Shown here: positions 8,410 to 18,010 of the stretch, in pieces
Layout of the letters: every line of letters starts with the position of its first letter
Numbering within the stretch: position 1 is the first letter of the stretch
Assembly (NCBI RefSeq): GCF_014640635.1
Contig: NZ_BMHI01000002.1
Coordinates: forward strand, 1 to 64,000
Direction of reading: 5' to 3'
Length of the DNA: 64,000 bases
Source of the DNA: Flexivirga endophytica
GTDB taxonomy: Bacteria; Actinomycetota; Actinomycetes; Actinomycetales; Dermatophilaceae
Program-made: the position numbers and the translations under genes
The notes under the pieces: generated by a model
Told to the model about the DNA's origin: nothing
Seen by the model: only the letters and a program-made list of their open reading frames with translations
The model's database searches: none

Positions 8410-9998
8410 CCCGCGACCGTCCCTTCCTCGACCGGTGTTGCCTCGTCGACGGTCCGGATCGGTCCCCTGAACCAGTTCTTCGCCGAGGCCTGCCACCAGA
8501 TGGTGATCAACGCCAGTGCGCCAAGGGTGACTATCGGCGCGTAATTGACGTACTTCCAGGCGAATCCGGTGTGTCCGGGGATCGCAGCGGGCGACGTCGG
8601 AAGCATGAGATAGAGCGAGACGATGATGATCTCCGCGACAGCCAGCAGGTTCATCCACTTGTACTTCGCGCCGTTGTTCCAGGAGCCGAGGTCGAAGTTC
8701 TCACCGTGCCGCCACCGCAACCAGATCGGTATGGCGAACGAGAGGTAGAGCCCGATGACCGCGATCGAAGTGACGGCGAAGAACGCCACCGGGATCGGGG
8801 CGCCGTTGATGTCCACCTTGATCAGAGCAGGCAGGGTGATGATCACGCTGACCGCGGTGACCAGGCCGACTCCCTTGGCCGGGACCCTGCTCTTGGACAG
8901 CTGGCTCCAGTGTTGCGAGCCCGGAACGGCGCGGTCCCGACTGAAGGCGTAGAGCATGCGGGATGCCGACGTCATACAGGACGTCGCGCAAAAGACCTGC
9001 GCCGCCGCCGAGATGAACAGGACCAGACCGCCCTTGGTGTCACCGAGCGCGCTGGTGAAGATGTAGGCGACACCGCCCGCGCCGACGCCGGCGTTGTCCG
9101 GAACACCCTTCACGTTCGGAATCGCGAAGGTCACCGCGAGCAGCAGGATGTAGCCGCCGACGGCCGAGTAGGCGATCGACTTCCAGATGCCCTTCGCCGC
9201 ACCGTGGGACGCCGAGTGCGTCTCCTCCGACAGGTGCACCGACGCGTCGAATCCGGTGATCGTGTACTGCGTGAGCAGGAAGCCGAGCGGGAGGATGAGG
9301 AAGAAGAAGCCGAAGCTCGAGGAGCTGCCCCCGCTGAAGCCGGAGTTGTTGTAGCGCTCGGTGAAGACGTAGCTGAAGCTCTGGTGGTGCGAGGGGACCA
9401 CGACGAGCAGCACCACGATCACCGCCGCACCGATGACGTGCCACCAGACGGAGATGTTGTTGAGGATGGCCAGCAGGTGACCGCTGAAGATGTTCACTGC
9501 CGCGATGACCGCGAGAACGAGCACGAAGGTGACGAAGACGCGCGTCAGCGAGTAGCCGCCCGCGTAGCCCTTGGACCAGGTGCTGATCGTCAGGTCGATG
9601 AACGTCGCACAGCCGTAGGCGACGGCCGCGGTCACTGCGATGAGGCCGATCAGGTTGAGCCAACCGGCATAGAAGCCCGCTCGCGCACCGCCGAGTTTCG
9701 AGGCCCACCAGTAGATTCCGCCCGAGGTGGGGTATGACGAAACCAACTCCGCCATGGTGAAGCCGATGACCAGGATGCAGACGGACAGGATCGGCCACGA
9801 CCAGGAGATCGAGATCGGGCCGCCGTTGTTGAAGCCTGCTTGGTAGTTGGTGAAACAGCCGGCCAGGATCGAGATGATCGAGAAGGAGATGGCGAAGTTG
9901 GAGAAGCTCGACCAGCTCCGCTTCAGGTCCTGCTTGTAGCCGAGCTCCGCGAGGCGCTGGGCATCTGCATCGAGTTCAGACTCATCGGTCAGCGCCAT
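8406..9998 (-). CDS. APC family amino acid/polyamine/GABA permease
   Basis: 530 residues with about 12 hydrophobic segments. The N-terminus LGYKQDLKRSWSSFSNFAISF and the stretch YPTSGGIYWWASKLGG are typical of the APC amino acid transporter subgroup that includes GABA and choline permeases. It sits in the inner membrane and would import the amine or amino acid degraded by the downstream enzymes. It is the first gene of the minus-strand operon, and the ATG at 9998 follows a GAGGCAG-like site. Confidence 0.88.
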   Translation of the reverse strand: MALTDESELDADAQRLAELGYKQDLKRSWSSFSNFAISFSIISILAGCFTNYQAGFNNGGPISISWSWPILSVCILVIGFTMAELVSSYPTSGGIYWWASKLGGARAGFYAGWLNLIGLIAVTAAVAYGCATFIDLTISTWSKGYAGGYSLTRVFVTFVLVLAVIAAVNIFSGHLLAILNNISVWWHVIGAAVIVVLLVVVPSHHQSFSYVFTERYNNSGFSGGSSSSFGFFFLILPLGFLLTQYTITGFDASVHLSEETHSASHGAAKGIWKSIAYSAVGGYILLLAVTFAIPNVKGVPDNAGVGAGGVAYIFTSALGDTKGGLVLFISAAAQVFCATSCMTSASRMLYAFSRDRAVPGSQHWSQLSKSRVPAKGVGLVTAVSVIITLPALIKVDINGAPIPVAFFAVTSIAVIGLYLSFAIPIWLRWRHGENFDLGSWNNGAKYKWMNLLAVAEIIIVSLYLMLPTSPAAIPGHTGFAWKYVNYAPIVTLGALALITIWWQASAKNWFRGPIRTVDEATPVEEGTVAG

Positions 9999-10168
9999 CG
10001 GCTGCCTCTTTCGCGGGTAGGAAGGGATCGCACAAGAGTGTGGCGCAGGTCACTCTCATCGGTCAATGGTTGAACTTCATACCTTTAATCAATGTCTCGG
10101 CGAACCCAACCGAATGTCGCTCTCGTGCAGTAGACCTCATGACAAGCACACGACGGAGGGAGGCGACC
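9999..10168. promoter_or_regulatory. Divergent promoter region between amine operon and sigma factor gene
   Basis: 170 bp separate the permease start from the plus-strand sigma gene. The stretch 10060-10100 is unusually A/T-rich (GGTTGAACTTCATACC, then TTTAATCAATG) and is the best candidate for the operon promoter and the FadR-type operator. No exact operator match can be assigned by eye. A GGAGGGAGG ribosome site for the sigma gene ends the region. Confidence 0.35.
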
Positions 10169-10660
10169 GTGGCATCGCAGCGGTCCGGCGGGGAACTCGC
10201 CCAGGCTTTGGCCGTATGCCGCCCTGCCATGCGCCGCTTCGCCTACACGCTCGTGGGTCCGGAGCACGCCGACGACCTGGTGCAGGATGCGGCCGAGCGG
10301 GCCTGGCGCAAGCAGAAGCTTTTCGATCCCACCCGTGGCAGCGCGCAGGCATGGCTGCTGGCCATCGTCGCCGACCGCGCGAGGCAACGCTGGCGTCGAA
10401 CCCAACCTGCCTGGCAGGAGCTGCATCCCGAGGCACTCGTCATACCCGAATCATCAGTGGCGGCAGTCGATCTCACTCGGGCTGTCACATGCCTTCCGGC
10501 GCGACAGCGCGCGGCCGTCGTGCTGCACTACTTCGTCGACCTGCCGATCGCCGACATCGCCGAGTTGCTGGGATGCGCGCCCGGCACGGTCAAGTCACAA
10601 CTCCACGACGCTCGCATGGCGCTGGAGAAGGCACTAGGAGACTCGTATGCCAACGATTGA
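10169..10660 (+). CDS. ECF-type RNA polymerase sigma factor
   Basis: 163 residues. Region 2 is at roughly 15-75 (EHADDLVQDAAERAWRK), region 4 at 105-155 (LPARQRAAVVLHYFVDLPIADIAELLGCAPGTVKSQLHDAR). The frame continues upstream to 10040 with an ATG at 10139, but the GTG at 10169 has a very strong GGAGGGAGG site six bases ahead and gives a normal-length protein. The 3' end overlaps the next gene by 14 bases, which suggests translational coupling with that membrane protein. Confidence 0.85.
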   Translation: MASQRSGGELAQALAVCRPAMRRFAYTLVGPEHADDLVQDAAERAWRKQKLFDPTRGSAQAWLLAIVADRARQRWRRTQPAWQELHPEALVIPESSVAAVDLTRAVTCLPARQRAAVVLHYFVDLPIADIAELLGCAPGTVKSQLHDARMALEKALGDSYAND

Positions 10661-11246
10661 CGACCGCCTCCGGGACACCGGCCAGGCATGGCGGGAACAC
10701 GTGGATGCCGGTGCGCCACAAGCGATTCGGCCCTCCACGCGAGCACGCCCCTCCCGACACACCCGACGCACCGTGTTGGTCGCGGCGGCTGCCGTCGTGG
10801 TCGCCGGCGTCGGCATACCCGTGGCCGGAGTGCTGGCGCGCCGGGCGGCCGACCACAACGGCTCCTCGGGTGGGTTCGCCGCATCGTGTGCCGGACCGCA
10901 GCTGCAACTGGCCGGAGAGCGCGAGCACCCGGGCGCCGCTGTAGTGCGAGCCGGGCAGACGCTGACCGTCACCGGCCGCTTCTACCTGGACAGCTGCCAG
11001 GACACCAACCACGCCCCCGAGCCGCACCCGCTGACGGTGGGGATCTCGTTGCGCGGACACGGCCGGACGGTGCTTTTGCGCACCGTCCGAGCCCACGGGT
11101 CGCTCGGCACGTTCCGGGCCTCGGTGCGCATCCCGGCCGACTGGCCGGCCGGCAAGACAACACTCACGACGCGGACGTCCGGCGCTCAGGCCGCCGTTGC
11201 GGAGGGCCTGCCGCGCCAGCCGCTGAAGCTGACCGTCGTGAACTAG
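10647..11246 (+). CDS. Single-pass membrane protein, candidate anti-sigma partner
   Basis: 199 residues of no family I can name. A charged N-terminus of about 45 residues is followed by one hydrophobic helix (VLVAAAAVVVAGVGIPVAGV, about 43-63), then an extracytoplasmic beta-rich region with GRFYLDSCQDTNH and repeated polar strands. Overlap with the upstream ECF sigma gene and the topology with a cytosolic N-terminus fit an anti-sigma or sensor role. It lacks a recognisable zinc anti-sigma motif, so this is inference from position. Confidence 0.55.
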   Translation: MPTIDDRLRDTGQAWREHVDAGAPQAIRPSTRARPSRHTRRTVLVAAAAVVVAGVGIPVAGVLARRAADHNGSSGGFAASCAGPQLQLAGEREHPGAAVVRAGQTLTVTGRFYLDSCQDTNHAPEPHPLTVGISLRGHGRTVLLRTVRAHGSLGTFRASVRIPADWPAGKTTLTTRTSGAQAAVAEGLPRQPLKLTVVN

Positions 11247-11254
11247 TGGCTCGA

Positions 11255-11491
11255 TCAGCTTTCCGGTAGGTCGGCGAAGGTCTGCTTCATCTCGCGGTAC
11301 CACCCCATCGACTTCTTCGGGTGCATCCAGCGACCCTTCATATCCTTACGGGCGGCGAGATGCGTTGTGTCGCCGGACTTCTCGGCGTCCTTCAGGTGCT
11401 GGTCCTGTGCCTTGATCACATCATCGGCGGTCTCACCGCGGTGCTCGAGATCGCAGGGTCCACCGAACTGGCGGCAGGTCATCGTCTTCAT
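11255..11491 (-). CDS. DUF1059 family small protein
   Basis: 78 residues starting MKTMTCRQFGGPCDLEHRG, the conserved opening of DUF1059 proteins, with two cysteines spaced Cys-x6-Cys. The charged remainder contains HLKDAEKSGDTTHLAARKDMKGRW. The ATG at 11491 follows AAAGGA; an upstream ATG would add ten residues but lacks a site. Function is unknown. The reading frame ends nine bases past the membrane-protein stop, so the two genes converge tightly. Confidence 0.75.
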   Translation of the reverse strand: MKTMTCRQFGGPCDLEHRGETADDVIKAQDQHLKDAEKSGDTTHLAARKDMKGRWMHPKKSMGWYREMKQTFADLPES

Positions 11492-11675
11492 GGTTCGTTC
11501 CTTTCGTCGGTGTGCTTGCACCTGTATGACGCAGCCCGTGCGTCAAGTGTGACCACCTGCGGAACGGCGAGTGAAGAGCAGACGGATTCTGCTTCGGCAC
11601 AGCGCGATCGGACGCTGCGACACGTCACCATGGCCGGACTGTCTCTGCACCCGGACGATGTAAGGCGCACTACAT

Positions 11676-12716
11676 ATGACCGACCACGCCGAACTCACCA
11701 ACCGCACTCTCGACGAATTGCGGGTCGCCCCGGAGCGATACCGGCCGACCAACTTCTGGGGGCCGGGCGTGGACGCGCTGCTCGGGGATCTCGAGCGACG
11801 CGGACTCGAGACGTTCAAGAGCTGGCCGTCGGCGGCGGTGTGGTTCAACCCCTACTACGGGGACGGCTGGACCGACGCGACGATGGCGGCGACATACGAG
11901 ACAGTCGTGCGCAAGATCCGGCCGACGGCCAAGAAGCACTACTTCGTGCAGGCGCTGAACGGATCGCAGCAGGCACGCCGCGACTACGACGTCGCGTGCG
12001 TCGGATGGGATCAGCAGCGCTGGCCGTTCGATCTGGCCTCCGGCGGCGAGAGCACCATCGGCAAACCCTGGCAGCGGTATGGCGCCGAGCGCGGCACCGA
12101 TTTCCGCTTCGGCCGCGCCTACGCCAACTACCTGCTCTGCCTGTCCGCGCTCTCCCGTCACGTCGACACTCCGCCGCGCAGCTTCCTCGAACTCGGCGGT
12201 GGTTTCGGCGTCCTCGGCGAGATCGTGACCTCCCGGGATCCCGGTGCCCGCTACGTCGACCTCGACATACCGCCGCTGCTGAGCGTCGCGACCTACTACC
12301 TGGAGTCGCTGCTGGGGGCGGAGCGGGTGACGTCATACGACCAGGCGGCCTCGGCGCCCGGTCCGATCCACGTGCCGCAGTCCGGTGTGCTGCCCAACTA
12401 CCGGATCGAGGACCTCGACGCGGAGTTCGAGGTCTTCGTGAACTCCTTCTCGTTCCAGGAGATGGAGCCTGACGTGGTCGATCACTACATCGACCAGGTG
12501 TGCGCCAAGGGCATCCGGTATGCCGTCTCGCTCAACTCCCGCGCCGGCAAACCGCGCGCCGCGAACCCCGGCGACTGGGGTGCGCTGGAGCCGGTGACCT
12601 CGGCGAACATCATCGAGATGTTCGCGACCCGCGGGCTGGAGCTCGTCGGGAGCTATGACGCGCCATACGTGCGCGGCGCCGGGCAGCTGAATGTCTTTCG
12701 TCGGCAGGCGGATTGA
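11676..12716 (+). CDS. Putative sugar O-methyltransferase (SAM-dependent)
   Basis: 346 residues. A class I SAM-binding motif, FLELGGGFGVLGEI, lies near residue 170, with an acidic DLDIPPLL motif about 30 residues later. The architecture resembles the family annotated as putative sugar O-methyltransferase. No glycan biosynthesis genes flank it, so the acceptor is unknown. It stands alone; the 184 bp upstream contain an A/T-richer patch near the ATG but no clear promoter boxes. Confidence 0.65.
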   Translation: MTDHAELTNRTLDELRVAPERYRPTNFWGPGVDALLGDLERRGLETFKSWPSAAVWFNPYYGDGWTDATMAATYETVVRKIRPTAKKHYFVQALNGSQQARRDYDVACVGWDQQRWPFDLASGGESTIGKPWQRYGAERGTDFRFGRAYANYLLCLSALSRHVDTPPRSFLELGGGFGVLGEIVTSRDPGARYVDLDIPPLLSVATYYLESLLGAERVTSYDQAASAPGPIHVPQSGVLPNYRIEDLDAEFEVFVNSFSFQEMEPDVVDHYIDQVCAKGIRYAVSLNSRAGKPRAANPGDWGALEPVTSANIIEMFATRGLELVGSYDAPYVRGAGQLNVFRRQAD

Positions 12717-12719
12717 CGC

Positions 12720-13766
12720 TCAGTAGTTGGACAAGACCGCTCTCGCCAGCGCCACGAGCCGCTTCTTGTCGGTGTGGGTGCCGGAGCTGTCGATGGTGAC
12801 GAGGTACTTCTCGGTCGCGACGTGCAACTCGGCTGCGGACGGGAAGTAGACCGCGGCGACGCCGAGCCCCTTGACCCGCTGCGCATCCTCGACCTGCCTG
12901 ACCCGCCGATCGATCTGATCTATCGCGGGGGAACCGGTGTACTGAGCGAACAACGAGACGGACCCGCCACGAGTCGCCCAGCCGCAGGCTGGCCACTTGT
13001 CGCCCTGCCCGCCCTCGGAAATGTCGTCACGTCTGACAGTGGCTGGTCCGCCGATCACGGCAGCGGCCTCAGCATTGGCCTTGGCGCACTCGGGCCGGCC
13101 GAGCAGCGCGGGCAACGGCTTGACGGCCGCAGCCTTGGGGATGGCCAGTTTCAGCAGCGCAATCGCTCGTGCCGTGGTCGTCGCCTTGAACGGACCGAGC
13201 ACTGTGACGATGCGGTTGCCGACCAGGACCCAGCCGCTCATGTCGTCGACCAGCGCGCCATGGGCACCGAGCTTCACCGACTTCAAGGTGTCGTCGCCCC
13301 GCAGCGAATTCTTCTTCAGCCGCTGCCAGTCCGCGACGGTCCACGTGCGGGCGGACACTCCGTAGTCGACGGCGTTGCCGTATTCACTCGAGGTGATCAG
13401 ATCGAACTGGCAATTGTCCGTGGTGAGGAATCCGACCTCGGAGTGCACCAGCTTGGCCTGCTTCTTCGGAACGCCTTTGACGATCCTGGCGACGTCGCCG
13501 ACGTCCAGCTTGCTGCACAGGCTGTGGGTCCACTTGTAGGTGTCGCTGACGCTCGTCACGGTCGCGGTCGGAGTGGGCGCCGGAGACGACGTTGTGGCCG
13601 TCGTCGACGGGGCCGTCGGGCTCGCCGCCGACCTGGACGAGGTCGACGCAGGTGGCGCACCGACCGTTCCGCTCGGCGTCGACCCCGCCGACCCGCCGGA
13701 CGACCCGCAGGCCGCCAGACCCGAAACTGCAAGTGCCGCAACGGCAGCCGTCATCGCACGCTTCAT
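12720..13766 (-). CDS. Secreted lipoprotein with Ser/Thr/Pro-rich linker, DUF3558-like
   Basis: 348 residues. The signal peptide ends in a lipobox SGLAAC, so acylation at Cys20 is expected. A low-complexity Ser/Thr/Pro/Ala linker covers about 21-70, then a folded domain with paired cysteines (LCSKL, DNCQFDL, PECAKA, PACGW). The spacing of the cysteines and the ending VLSNY match the lipoprotein encoded just upstream, so the two are tandem paralogues. The layout resembles actinobacterial DUF3558 lipoproteins; role unknown. Confidence 0.6.
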   Translation of the reverse strand: MKRAMTAAVAALAVSGLAACGSSGGSAGSTPSGTVGAPPASTSSRSAASPTAPSTTATTSSPAPTPTATVTSVSDTYKWTHSLCSKLDVGDVARIVKGVPKKQAKLVHSEVGFLTTDNCQFDLITSSEYGNAVDYGVSARTWTVADWQRLKKNSLRGDDTLKSVKLGAHGALVDDMSGWVLVGNRIVTVLGPFKATTTARAIALLKLAIPKAAAVKPLPALLGRPECAKANAEAAAVIGGPATVRRDDISEGGQGDKWPACGWATRGGSVSLFAQYTGSPAIDQIDRRVRQVEDAQRVKGLGVAAVYFPSAAELHVATEKYLVTIDSSGTHTDKKRLVALARAVLSNY

Positions 13767-13892
13767 GAACTCTCCCCTTCGTCCCGCACGCCGGTGCGGT
13801 TGCTCGTCGCTCCTCCGAGGCGTCAGTAGAGCACAAACGGCAGCATCCGTGCCGAAACCTGTCCACAGGGTTGCCGGTTCGAGTCAGGGGCC

Positions 13893-14957
13893 TCAGTAGT
13901 TGCCGAGGAGCTCAGCGGCAACGGCCGTCAACGTCGCCTTGCTGACCTTGCCGCCGGATCCCTCGACGAAGATCAGGTGCCGGTTCGAGGCCACGCGCAC
14001 CGTGGGCGGCGTGCCGTTCTTCCCTGCGGTGTAGACGGCTGCATCGCCGACACCGTGCACCGGTGACGCTCCCATCCCGGATGCCGCGTGGCGCAGCGCC
14101 GGCGCGAAGTCGACGCCACCCCTGGCATGAACGTGCACGAATGCGTCGTGTGTTGCCCAGCCACAGGTGAGCTCGTCCCCGCTACCGCTGTCCCGTCGCA
14201 CGACAGCCGAGCCACCGAGCGCGGATTCGGCTCGTACGTCGGCCTTCTCGCAAGCAGCGCTGCGAGCCGTGACAGGCGACGCGGGCAGTGCCTTCAGCTG
14301 CGGTAGGACCTGTCGAAGCACGGCGAGCAACTGCGTGGTGCCCGACACCGGACCGCGCACCTGCACGGACAGGACACGGTCCTCGACGAGCACGAGCGCA
14401 CGTGTCACGGGCAGCCCGCGCTGGACGAGCACCTCCCGACCGCCGGCGTGCTCGAGCTCCCCACCGGAGTAGCGGCTCGCCGGCAGGCGACTGTGCAGGG
14501 CCGCCGATCGGTATTCCTTCCACCGTGTGTCGCTCCAGACCGAGGCGGAGACCCCGACGTAGACCCCGAACCCCTCGTCCTTCGTCGACGTGCCGCGTGT
14601 CCGGCGCGAGTCCGCCCGTGGCTCCGCTCGCGTCGCGATGCGGCAGTAGTCGAACGTCGGAGCGCCCACCGTGCTGGTCACCTGCTTGCGCGCTTTCGTC
14701 GCCCGTATCGTCCAGCCGACCACACCGGTCGCCGATGCCTCGGCGACCCGTTGCGGATCGAGCCGGCTGCACACGCTGCGGTCCCAGATCTGCCCCTGGG
14801 TCAGCTCGGGCACGACCCGGGTGGTGCCGTGTATGGCGCTGGTCTCTGAGCCGAAGGACGAACCACCCGTCGGACCGCTCGATCCGGCGGACCCGGTGCA
14901 GCCGGTCAGACCGGCCAACGCGATGGTCGCCATGGCCACGCCGATCGCTCGCCTCAC
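13893..14957 (-). CDS. Secreted lipoprotein, paralogue of the neighbouring DUF3558-like protein
   Basis: 354 residues from a GTG at 14957 preceded by ACAGGAGCGCC. A lipobox LTGC follows a hydrophobic signal (MATIALAGL). As in the neighbour, conserved cysteines occur in the order VCSRL, DYCRI, AACEKA and LTCGW, and the protein ends LLGNY. The two share overall plan but are clearly divergent, so the duplication is old. The 126-bp gap between them suggests separate transcription. Function unknown; surface-exposed by prediction. Confidence 0.6.
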   Translation of the reverse strand: MRRAIGVAMATIALAGLTGCTGSAGSSGPTGGSSFGSETSAIHGTTRVVPELTQGQIWDRSVCSRLDPQRVAEASATGVVGWTIRATKARKQVTSTVGAPTFDYCRIATRAEPRADSRRTRGTSTKDEGFGVYVGVSASVWSDTRWKEYRSAALHSRLPASRYSGGELEHAGGREVLVQRGLPVTRALVLVEDRVLSVQVRGPVSGTTQLLAVLRQVLPQLKALPASPVTARSAACEKADVRAESALGGSAVVRRDSGSGDELTCGWATHDAFVHVHARGGVDFAPALRHAASGMGASPVHGVGDAAVYTAGKNGTPPTVRVASNRHLIFVEGSGGKVSKATLTAVAAELLGNY

Positions 14958-15048
14958 GTGGCGCTCCTGTCGTCGATACCCGTGCTCGCCATACATGGAC
15001 GTCCGGCAGCACGGTCACGGTTGCATGCCACCGGCTTGTTGTCCGACC

Positions 15049-15065
15049 GTTCCGGTCACTGGAAC
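15049..15065. promoter_or_regulatory. Possible operator upstream of the meta-pathway operon
   Basis: GTTCC at 15049-15053 and GGAAC at 15061-15065 form an inverted repeat with a 7-bp centre, 36 bp before the hydratase start. IclR-type regulators of aromatic pathways often bind such sites. Arms of five bases are short, so chance is possible. Confidence 0.25.
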
Positions 15066-15100
15066 TGTTTCCTTGAGGCCGGCGCACCAGGCCACGGATC

Positions 15101-15925
15101 ATGCAACCCATGACCCAGACCAACCAGGACCAGCGCACGGCGGTCGAGTCGGCCGCTACGCGACTGCGCGCCGCCGCCGAGTCGGGCGTCGCCTGCGCGC
15201 CGGTGCGCGACCTCATCGGCAGCGACGACGTGGCCACGGCATACGCGGTGCAGGCGCAACTGGCCGCCGAGCGGGTGCAGCGCGGCGCCCGCGTGGTCGG
15301 ACGCAAGATCGGGCTGACCTCGGTGGCCGTGCAGCAGCAGCTCGGCGTCGACCAGCCCGACTTCGGCATCCTCTTCTCGGACATGGCGCACGAGACCGGC
15401 GCGACCGTCGAGCACGCGTCCGTCATACAGCCCCGGGTCGAGGGAGAGGTCGCGTTCGTCCTCAGGGACGACCTCGCCGACGGCGAGCTCGACCTGCCGC
15501 AGGTGCGCGAAGCCATCGACTACGCCGTCGCCGCCATCGAGATCTGCGGCAGCCGAATCCAGCACTGGGACATCACGTTCGGCGACACCGTCGCCGACAA
15601 CGCGTCCGCCGGCGCGTACGTGCTGGGCACGCAGCACCGGACCCTCGACGCCTTCGAACCGCGCGACGTCGAGATGACGATGACGGTCACCGGCGAGCAG
15701 ACCTCCACCGGCAACGGCGCCGCCTGCGTCGGCGATCCGCTGGTCGCGGTGCAGTGGCTGGCCCGGCAGGCCCGCGAGTTGGGCGAACCGCTCCGTGCGG
15801 GCCAGGTCATCCTGTCCGGCGCGCTCGGTCCGATGCGCCCGGTTGCCCCCGGCGCCGTGGCAACGGCCGAGATCACCGGCCTGGGCTCGGTGTCCGTCAC
15901 TTTCAGCAACCCCGAGGAGGCCTGA
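15101..15925 (+). CDS. 2-keto-4-pentenoate hydratase (2-hydroxypenta-2,4-dienoate hydratase)
   Basis: 274 residues of the fumarylacetoacetate hydrolase superfamily, MhpD/HsaE type: KIGLTS near 70, [14 protein letters not shown], and the metal-binding glutamates in [11 protein letters not shown] and [11 protein letters not shown]. It hydrates the dienoate left after extradiol cleavage to 4-hydroxy-2-oxovalerate. First gene of a three-gene plus-strand operon. Two in-frame starts exist, ATG 15101 and ATG 15110, with no decisive ribosome site. Confidence 0.9.
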   Translation: MQPMTQTNQDQRTAVESAATRLRAAAESGVACAPVRDLIGSDDVATAYAVQAQLAAERVQRGARVVGRKIGLTSVAVQQQLGVDQPDFGILFSDMAHETGATVEHASVIQPRVEGEVAFVLRDDLADGELDLPQVREAIDYAVAAIEICGSRIQHWDITFGDTVADNASAGAYVLGTQHRTLDAFEPRDVEMTMTVTGEQTSTGNGAACVGDPLVAVQWLARQARELGEPLRAGQVILSGALGPMRPVAPGAVATAEITGLGSVSVTFSNPEEA

Positions 15926-15926
15926 G

Positions 15927-16883
15927 ATGAGCACGAAGACCAAAGTCGCGATCATCGGCTCCGGCAACATCGGCACCGACCTGATGATCAAGGTGCTGCG
16001 CACCGCCGAGCACCTGCAGATGGGCGCGATGGTGGGCATCGATCCCGCTTCGGACGGGCTGGCTCGCGCCGGGCGGCTGGGTGTGCCGACCACCGCGGAG
16101 GGCGTTGACGGGCTGATCGCAATGCCCGGCTTCGATGAAATCGACATCGTCTTCGACGCCACCTCTGCCGGAGCGCACAAGGCCAACGCGGCCAAGCTCG
16201 CGCCATACGGGAAACGGGTGATCGATCTGACTCCTGCGGCGATCGGCCCGTACGTCGTGCCCGCAGTCAACCAGGAACAGCACCTGGACGCGCCGAACGT
16301 CAACATGGTCACCTGCGGCGGGCAGGCAACGATCCCGATCGTCGCCGCTGTCTCCCGCGTCGTGCCGGTCGCGTATGCCGAGATCGTCGCGTCCATCGCC
16401 TCCAAGTCGGCCGGCCCCGGAACCCGAGCGAACATCGACGAATTCACCGAGACCACCAGTGCCGCGATCGAGCAGGTCGGCGGCGCGGTCCGCGGCAAGG
16501 CGATCATCATCCTCAATCCCGCGGAGCCGCCGTTGATCATGCGCGACACCGTCTTCTGTCTGGTGTCCGCGCCGGACGAGACCGTCCTGGAGCAGATCCG
16601 GGCAAGCGTCGACAAGATGGTCGCCGACGTGGCGGCATACGTCCCGGGCTACCGGCTCAAGCAACAGGTGCAGATCACCGCCATACCCGACGACCAGCCG
16701 GTCGAGACGCTCACCGGCGGCGAGCGCCCGACCCATCAGGTGTCGGTGTTCCTCGAGGTCGAGGGCGCCGCCCACTACCTCCCTGCGTATGCCGGGAACC
16801 TCGACATCATGACGTCCGCGGGCATCCAGGTGGCCGAGCGCATCGCGGCCCAGCAGTTCGCCACCCCGGAGGTCACTCGATGA
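15927..16883 (+). CDS. Acetaldehyde dehydrogenase (acetylating)
   Basis: 318 residues. N-terminal NAD motif GSGNIG (11-16), catalytic Cys130 in [10 protein letters not shown], and the conserved [16 protein letters not shown] segment. It is the MhpF/DmpF/HsaG-type enzyme that turns acetaldehyde (or propanal) into its acyl-CoA, receiving the aldehyde through a channel from the partner aldolase. The ATG lies two bases after the hydratase stop codon, behind a GAGGAGG site, and the 3' end overlaps the aldolase start by four bases. Confidence 0.93.
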   Translation: MSTKTKVAIIGSGNIGTDLMIKVLRTAEHLQMGAMVGIDPASDGLARAGRLGVPTTAEGVDGLIAMPGFDEIDIVFDATSAGAHKANAAKLAPYGKRVIDLTPAAIGPYVVPAVNQEQHLDAPNVNMVTCGGQATIPIVAAVSRVVPVAYAEIVASIASKSAGPGTRANIDEFTETTSAAIEQVGGAVRGKAIIILNPAEPPLIMRDTVFCLVSAPDETVLEQIRASVDKMVADVAAYVPGYRLKQQVQITAIPDDQPVETLTGGERPTHQVSVFLEVEGAAHYLPAYAGNLDIMTSAGIQVAERIAAQQFATPEVTR

Positions 16884-17911
16884 GCACTCCCATTTTCGTC
16901 CAGGACGTGACGCTGCGCGACGGCATGCACGCCGTCCGGCACCGGATGACGCCGGCGGACGTGCAGCGCGTCGTGACCTCGCTCGACGACGCCGGTGTGG
17001 ACGCGATCGAGGTTGCGCACGGCGACGGGCTGGCCGGTTCGTCGGTCAACTACGGCCCCGGCTCGAACACCGACTGGGAGTGGATCGAGGCGGCCGCCGA
17101 CGTGTTGCAGCGTGCCCGGCTGACCACGCTGCTGCTGCCCGGCGTCGGCACGATCCACGAGCTGAAGCAGGCTTACGCGCTCGGCGTGCGCTCGGTGCGG
17201 GTAGCCACGCACTGCACCGAGGCGGACATCTCCGCGCAACACATCGCGGCCGCCCGCGAGATCGGCATGGACGTGTCGGGCTTCCTGATGCTGTCGCACA
17301 TGGCGCCCGCTGACGAACTGGCCAAGCAGGCCAAGCTGATGGAGTCATATGGCGCGCACTGCGTCTACGTCACAGACTCCGGCGGTCGGCTCACGATGAA
17401 CGACGTCGCCGACCGGGTGCGGGCCTACCGCGACGTGCTCGACCCGGCGACCGAGATCGGCATACACGCCCACGAGAACCTGTCACTGTCGGTGGCCAAC
17501 TCGGTGGTGGCGGTGGAGAACGGCGTGTATCGCGTCGACGCCTCGCTGGCCGGACACGGTGCCGGCGCGGGCAACTGTCCCATCGAAGCATTCATCGCGG
17601 TCGCGAATCTGTCTGATTTCCAACACAATTGCGACCTTTTCAAGTTGCAGGATGCCGCCGACGACATCGTCCGGCCGCTGCAGGATCGCCCGGTCCGCGT
17701 CGACCGCGAGACCCTCACGCTCGGCTATGCCGGGGTCTACTCCTCGTTCCTGCGGCACGCCGAGCTCGCCGCCCATCGCTACGGCGTCGACGTGCGCGAC
17801 ATCCTCACCGAGTGCGGCCGACGACGTCTCGTCGGCGGCCAGGAAGACATGATCATCGACATCGCCCTGGAGATGCAGGCAGACCTGCAGGCGGCCCACG
17901 TCGGCGTGTGA
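16880..17911 (+). CDS. 4-hydroxy-2-oxovalerate aldolase
   Basis: 343 residues, DmpG/MhpE/HsaF type. The N-terminal [12 protein letters not shown] carries Arg13, Asp14 and the catalytic-region His21. [13 protein letters not shown] holds the metal-binding histidines, and a C-terminal helical domain mediates contact with the dehydrogenase. It splits 4-hydroxy-2-oxoacids into pyruvate and aldehyde. Last gene of the operon; a strong inverted repeat follows at 17927. Confidence 0.93.
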   Translation: MSTPIFVQDVTLRDGMHAVRHRMTPADVQRVVTSLDDAGVDAIEVAHGDGLAGSSVNYGPGSNTDWEWIEAAADVLQRARLTTLLLPGVGTIHELKQAYALGVRSVRVATHCTEADISAQHIAAAREIGMDVSGFLMLSHMAPADELAKQAKLMESYGAHCVYVTDSGGRLTMNDVADRVRAYRDVLDPATEIGIHAHENLSLSVANSVVAVENGVYRVDASLAGHGAGAGNCPIEAFIAVANLSDFQHNCDLFKLQDAADDIVRPLQDRPVRVDRETLTLGYAGVYSSFLRHAELAAHRYGVDVRDILTECGRRRLVGGQEDMIIDIALEMQADLQAAHVGV

Positions 17912-17926
17912 CGCACCGGACACCAG

Positions 17927-17952
17927 CCCAGGCAAGTAAACACTTGCCTGGG
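17927..17952 (+). terminator. Hairpin after the meta-pathway operon
   Basis: Perfect 11-bp arms (CCCAGGCAAGT at 17927-17937, its complement at 17942-17952) enclose a 4-base AAAC loop, 15 bp after the aldolase stop. The stem suits a transcription terminator, although only TTG follows rather than a T-run. Its inner AAGT-AAAC-ACTT also resembles the TetR-type operators nearby, so it may act as an operator. Confidence 0.55.
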
Positions 17953-17975
17953 TTGCGTCGGCCGATCTACGCTCA

Positions 17976-17993
17976 AGAAAGTGATCACTTTCT
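17976..17993. promoter_or_regulatory. 18-bp palindromic operator, probable TetR-family site
   Basis: AGAAAGTGATCACTTTCT is a perfect palindrome ending 17 bases before the epimerase start, overlapping its likely promoter. It shares the half-site AAGTG/CACTT with the palindrome in front of the convergent TetR gene (19548-19561), so both are probably bound by that regulator. Confidence 0.6.
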
Positions 17994-18010
17994 AGAGATG
18001 GGAGATCAGG

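Noticed and set aside
15056-16615. A 519-codon open frame on the minus strand
   Set aside because: It lies antisense to the hydratase and acetaldehyde dehydrogenase genes, whose catalytic motifs are intact on the plus strand.
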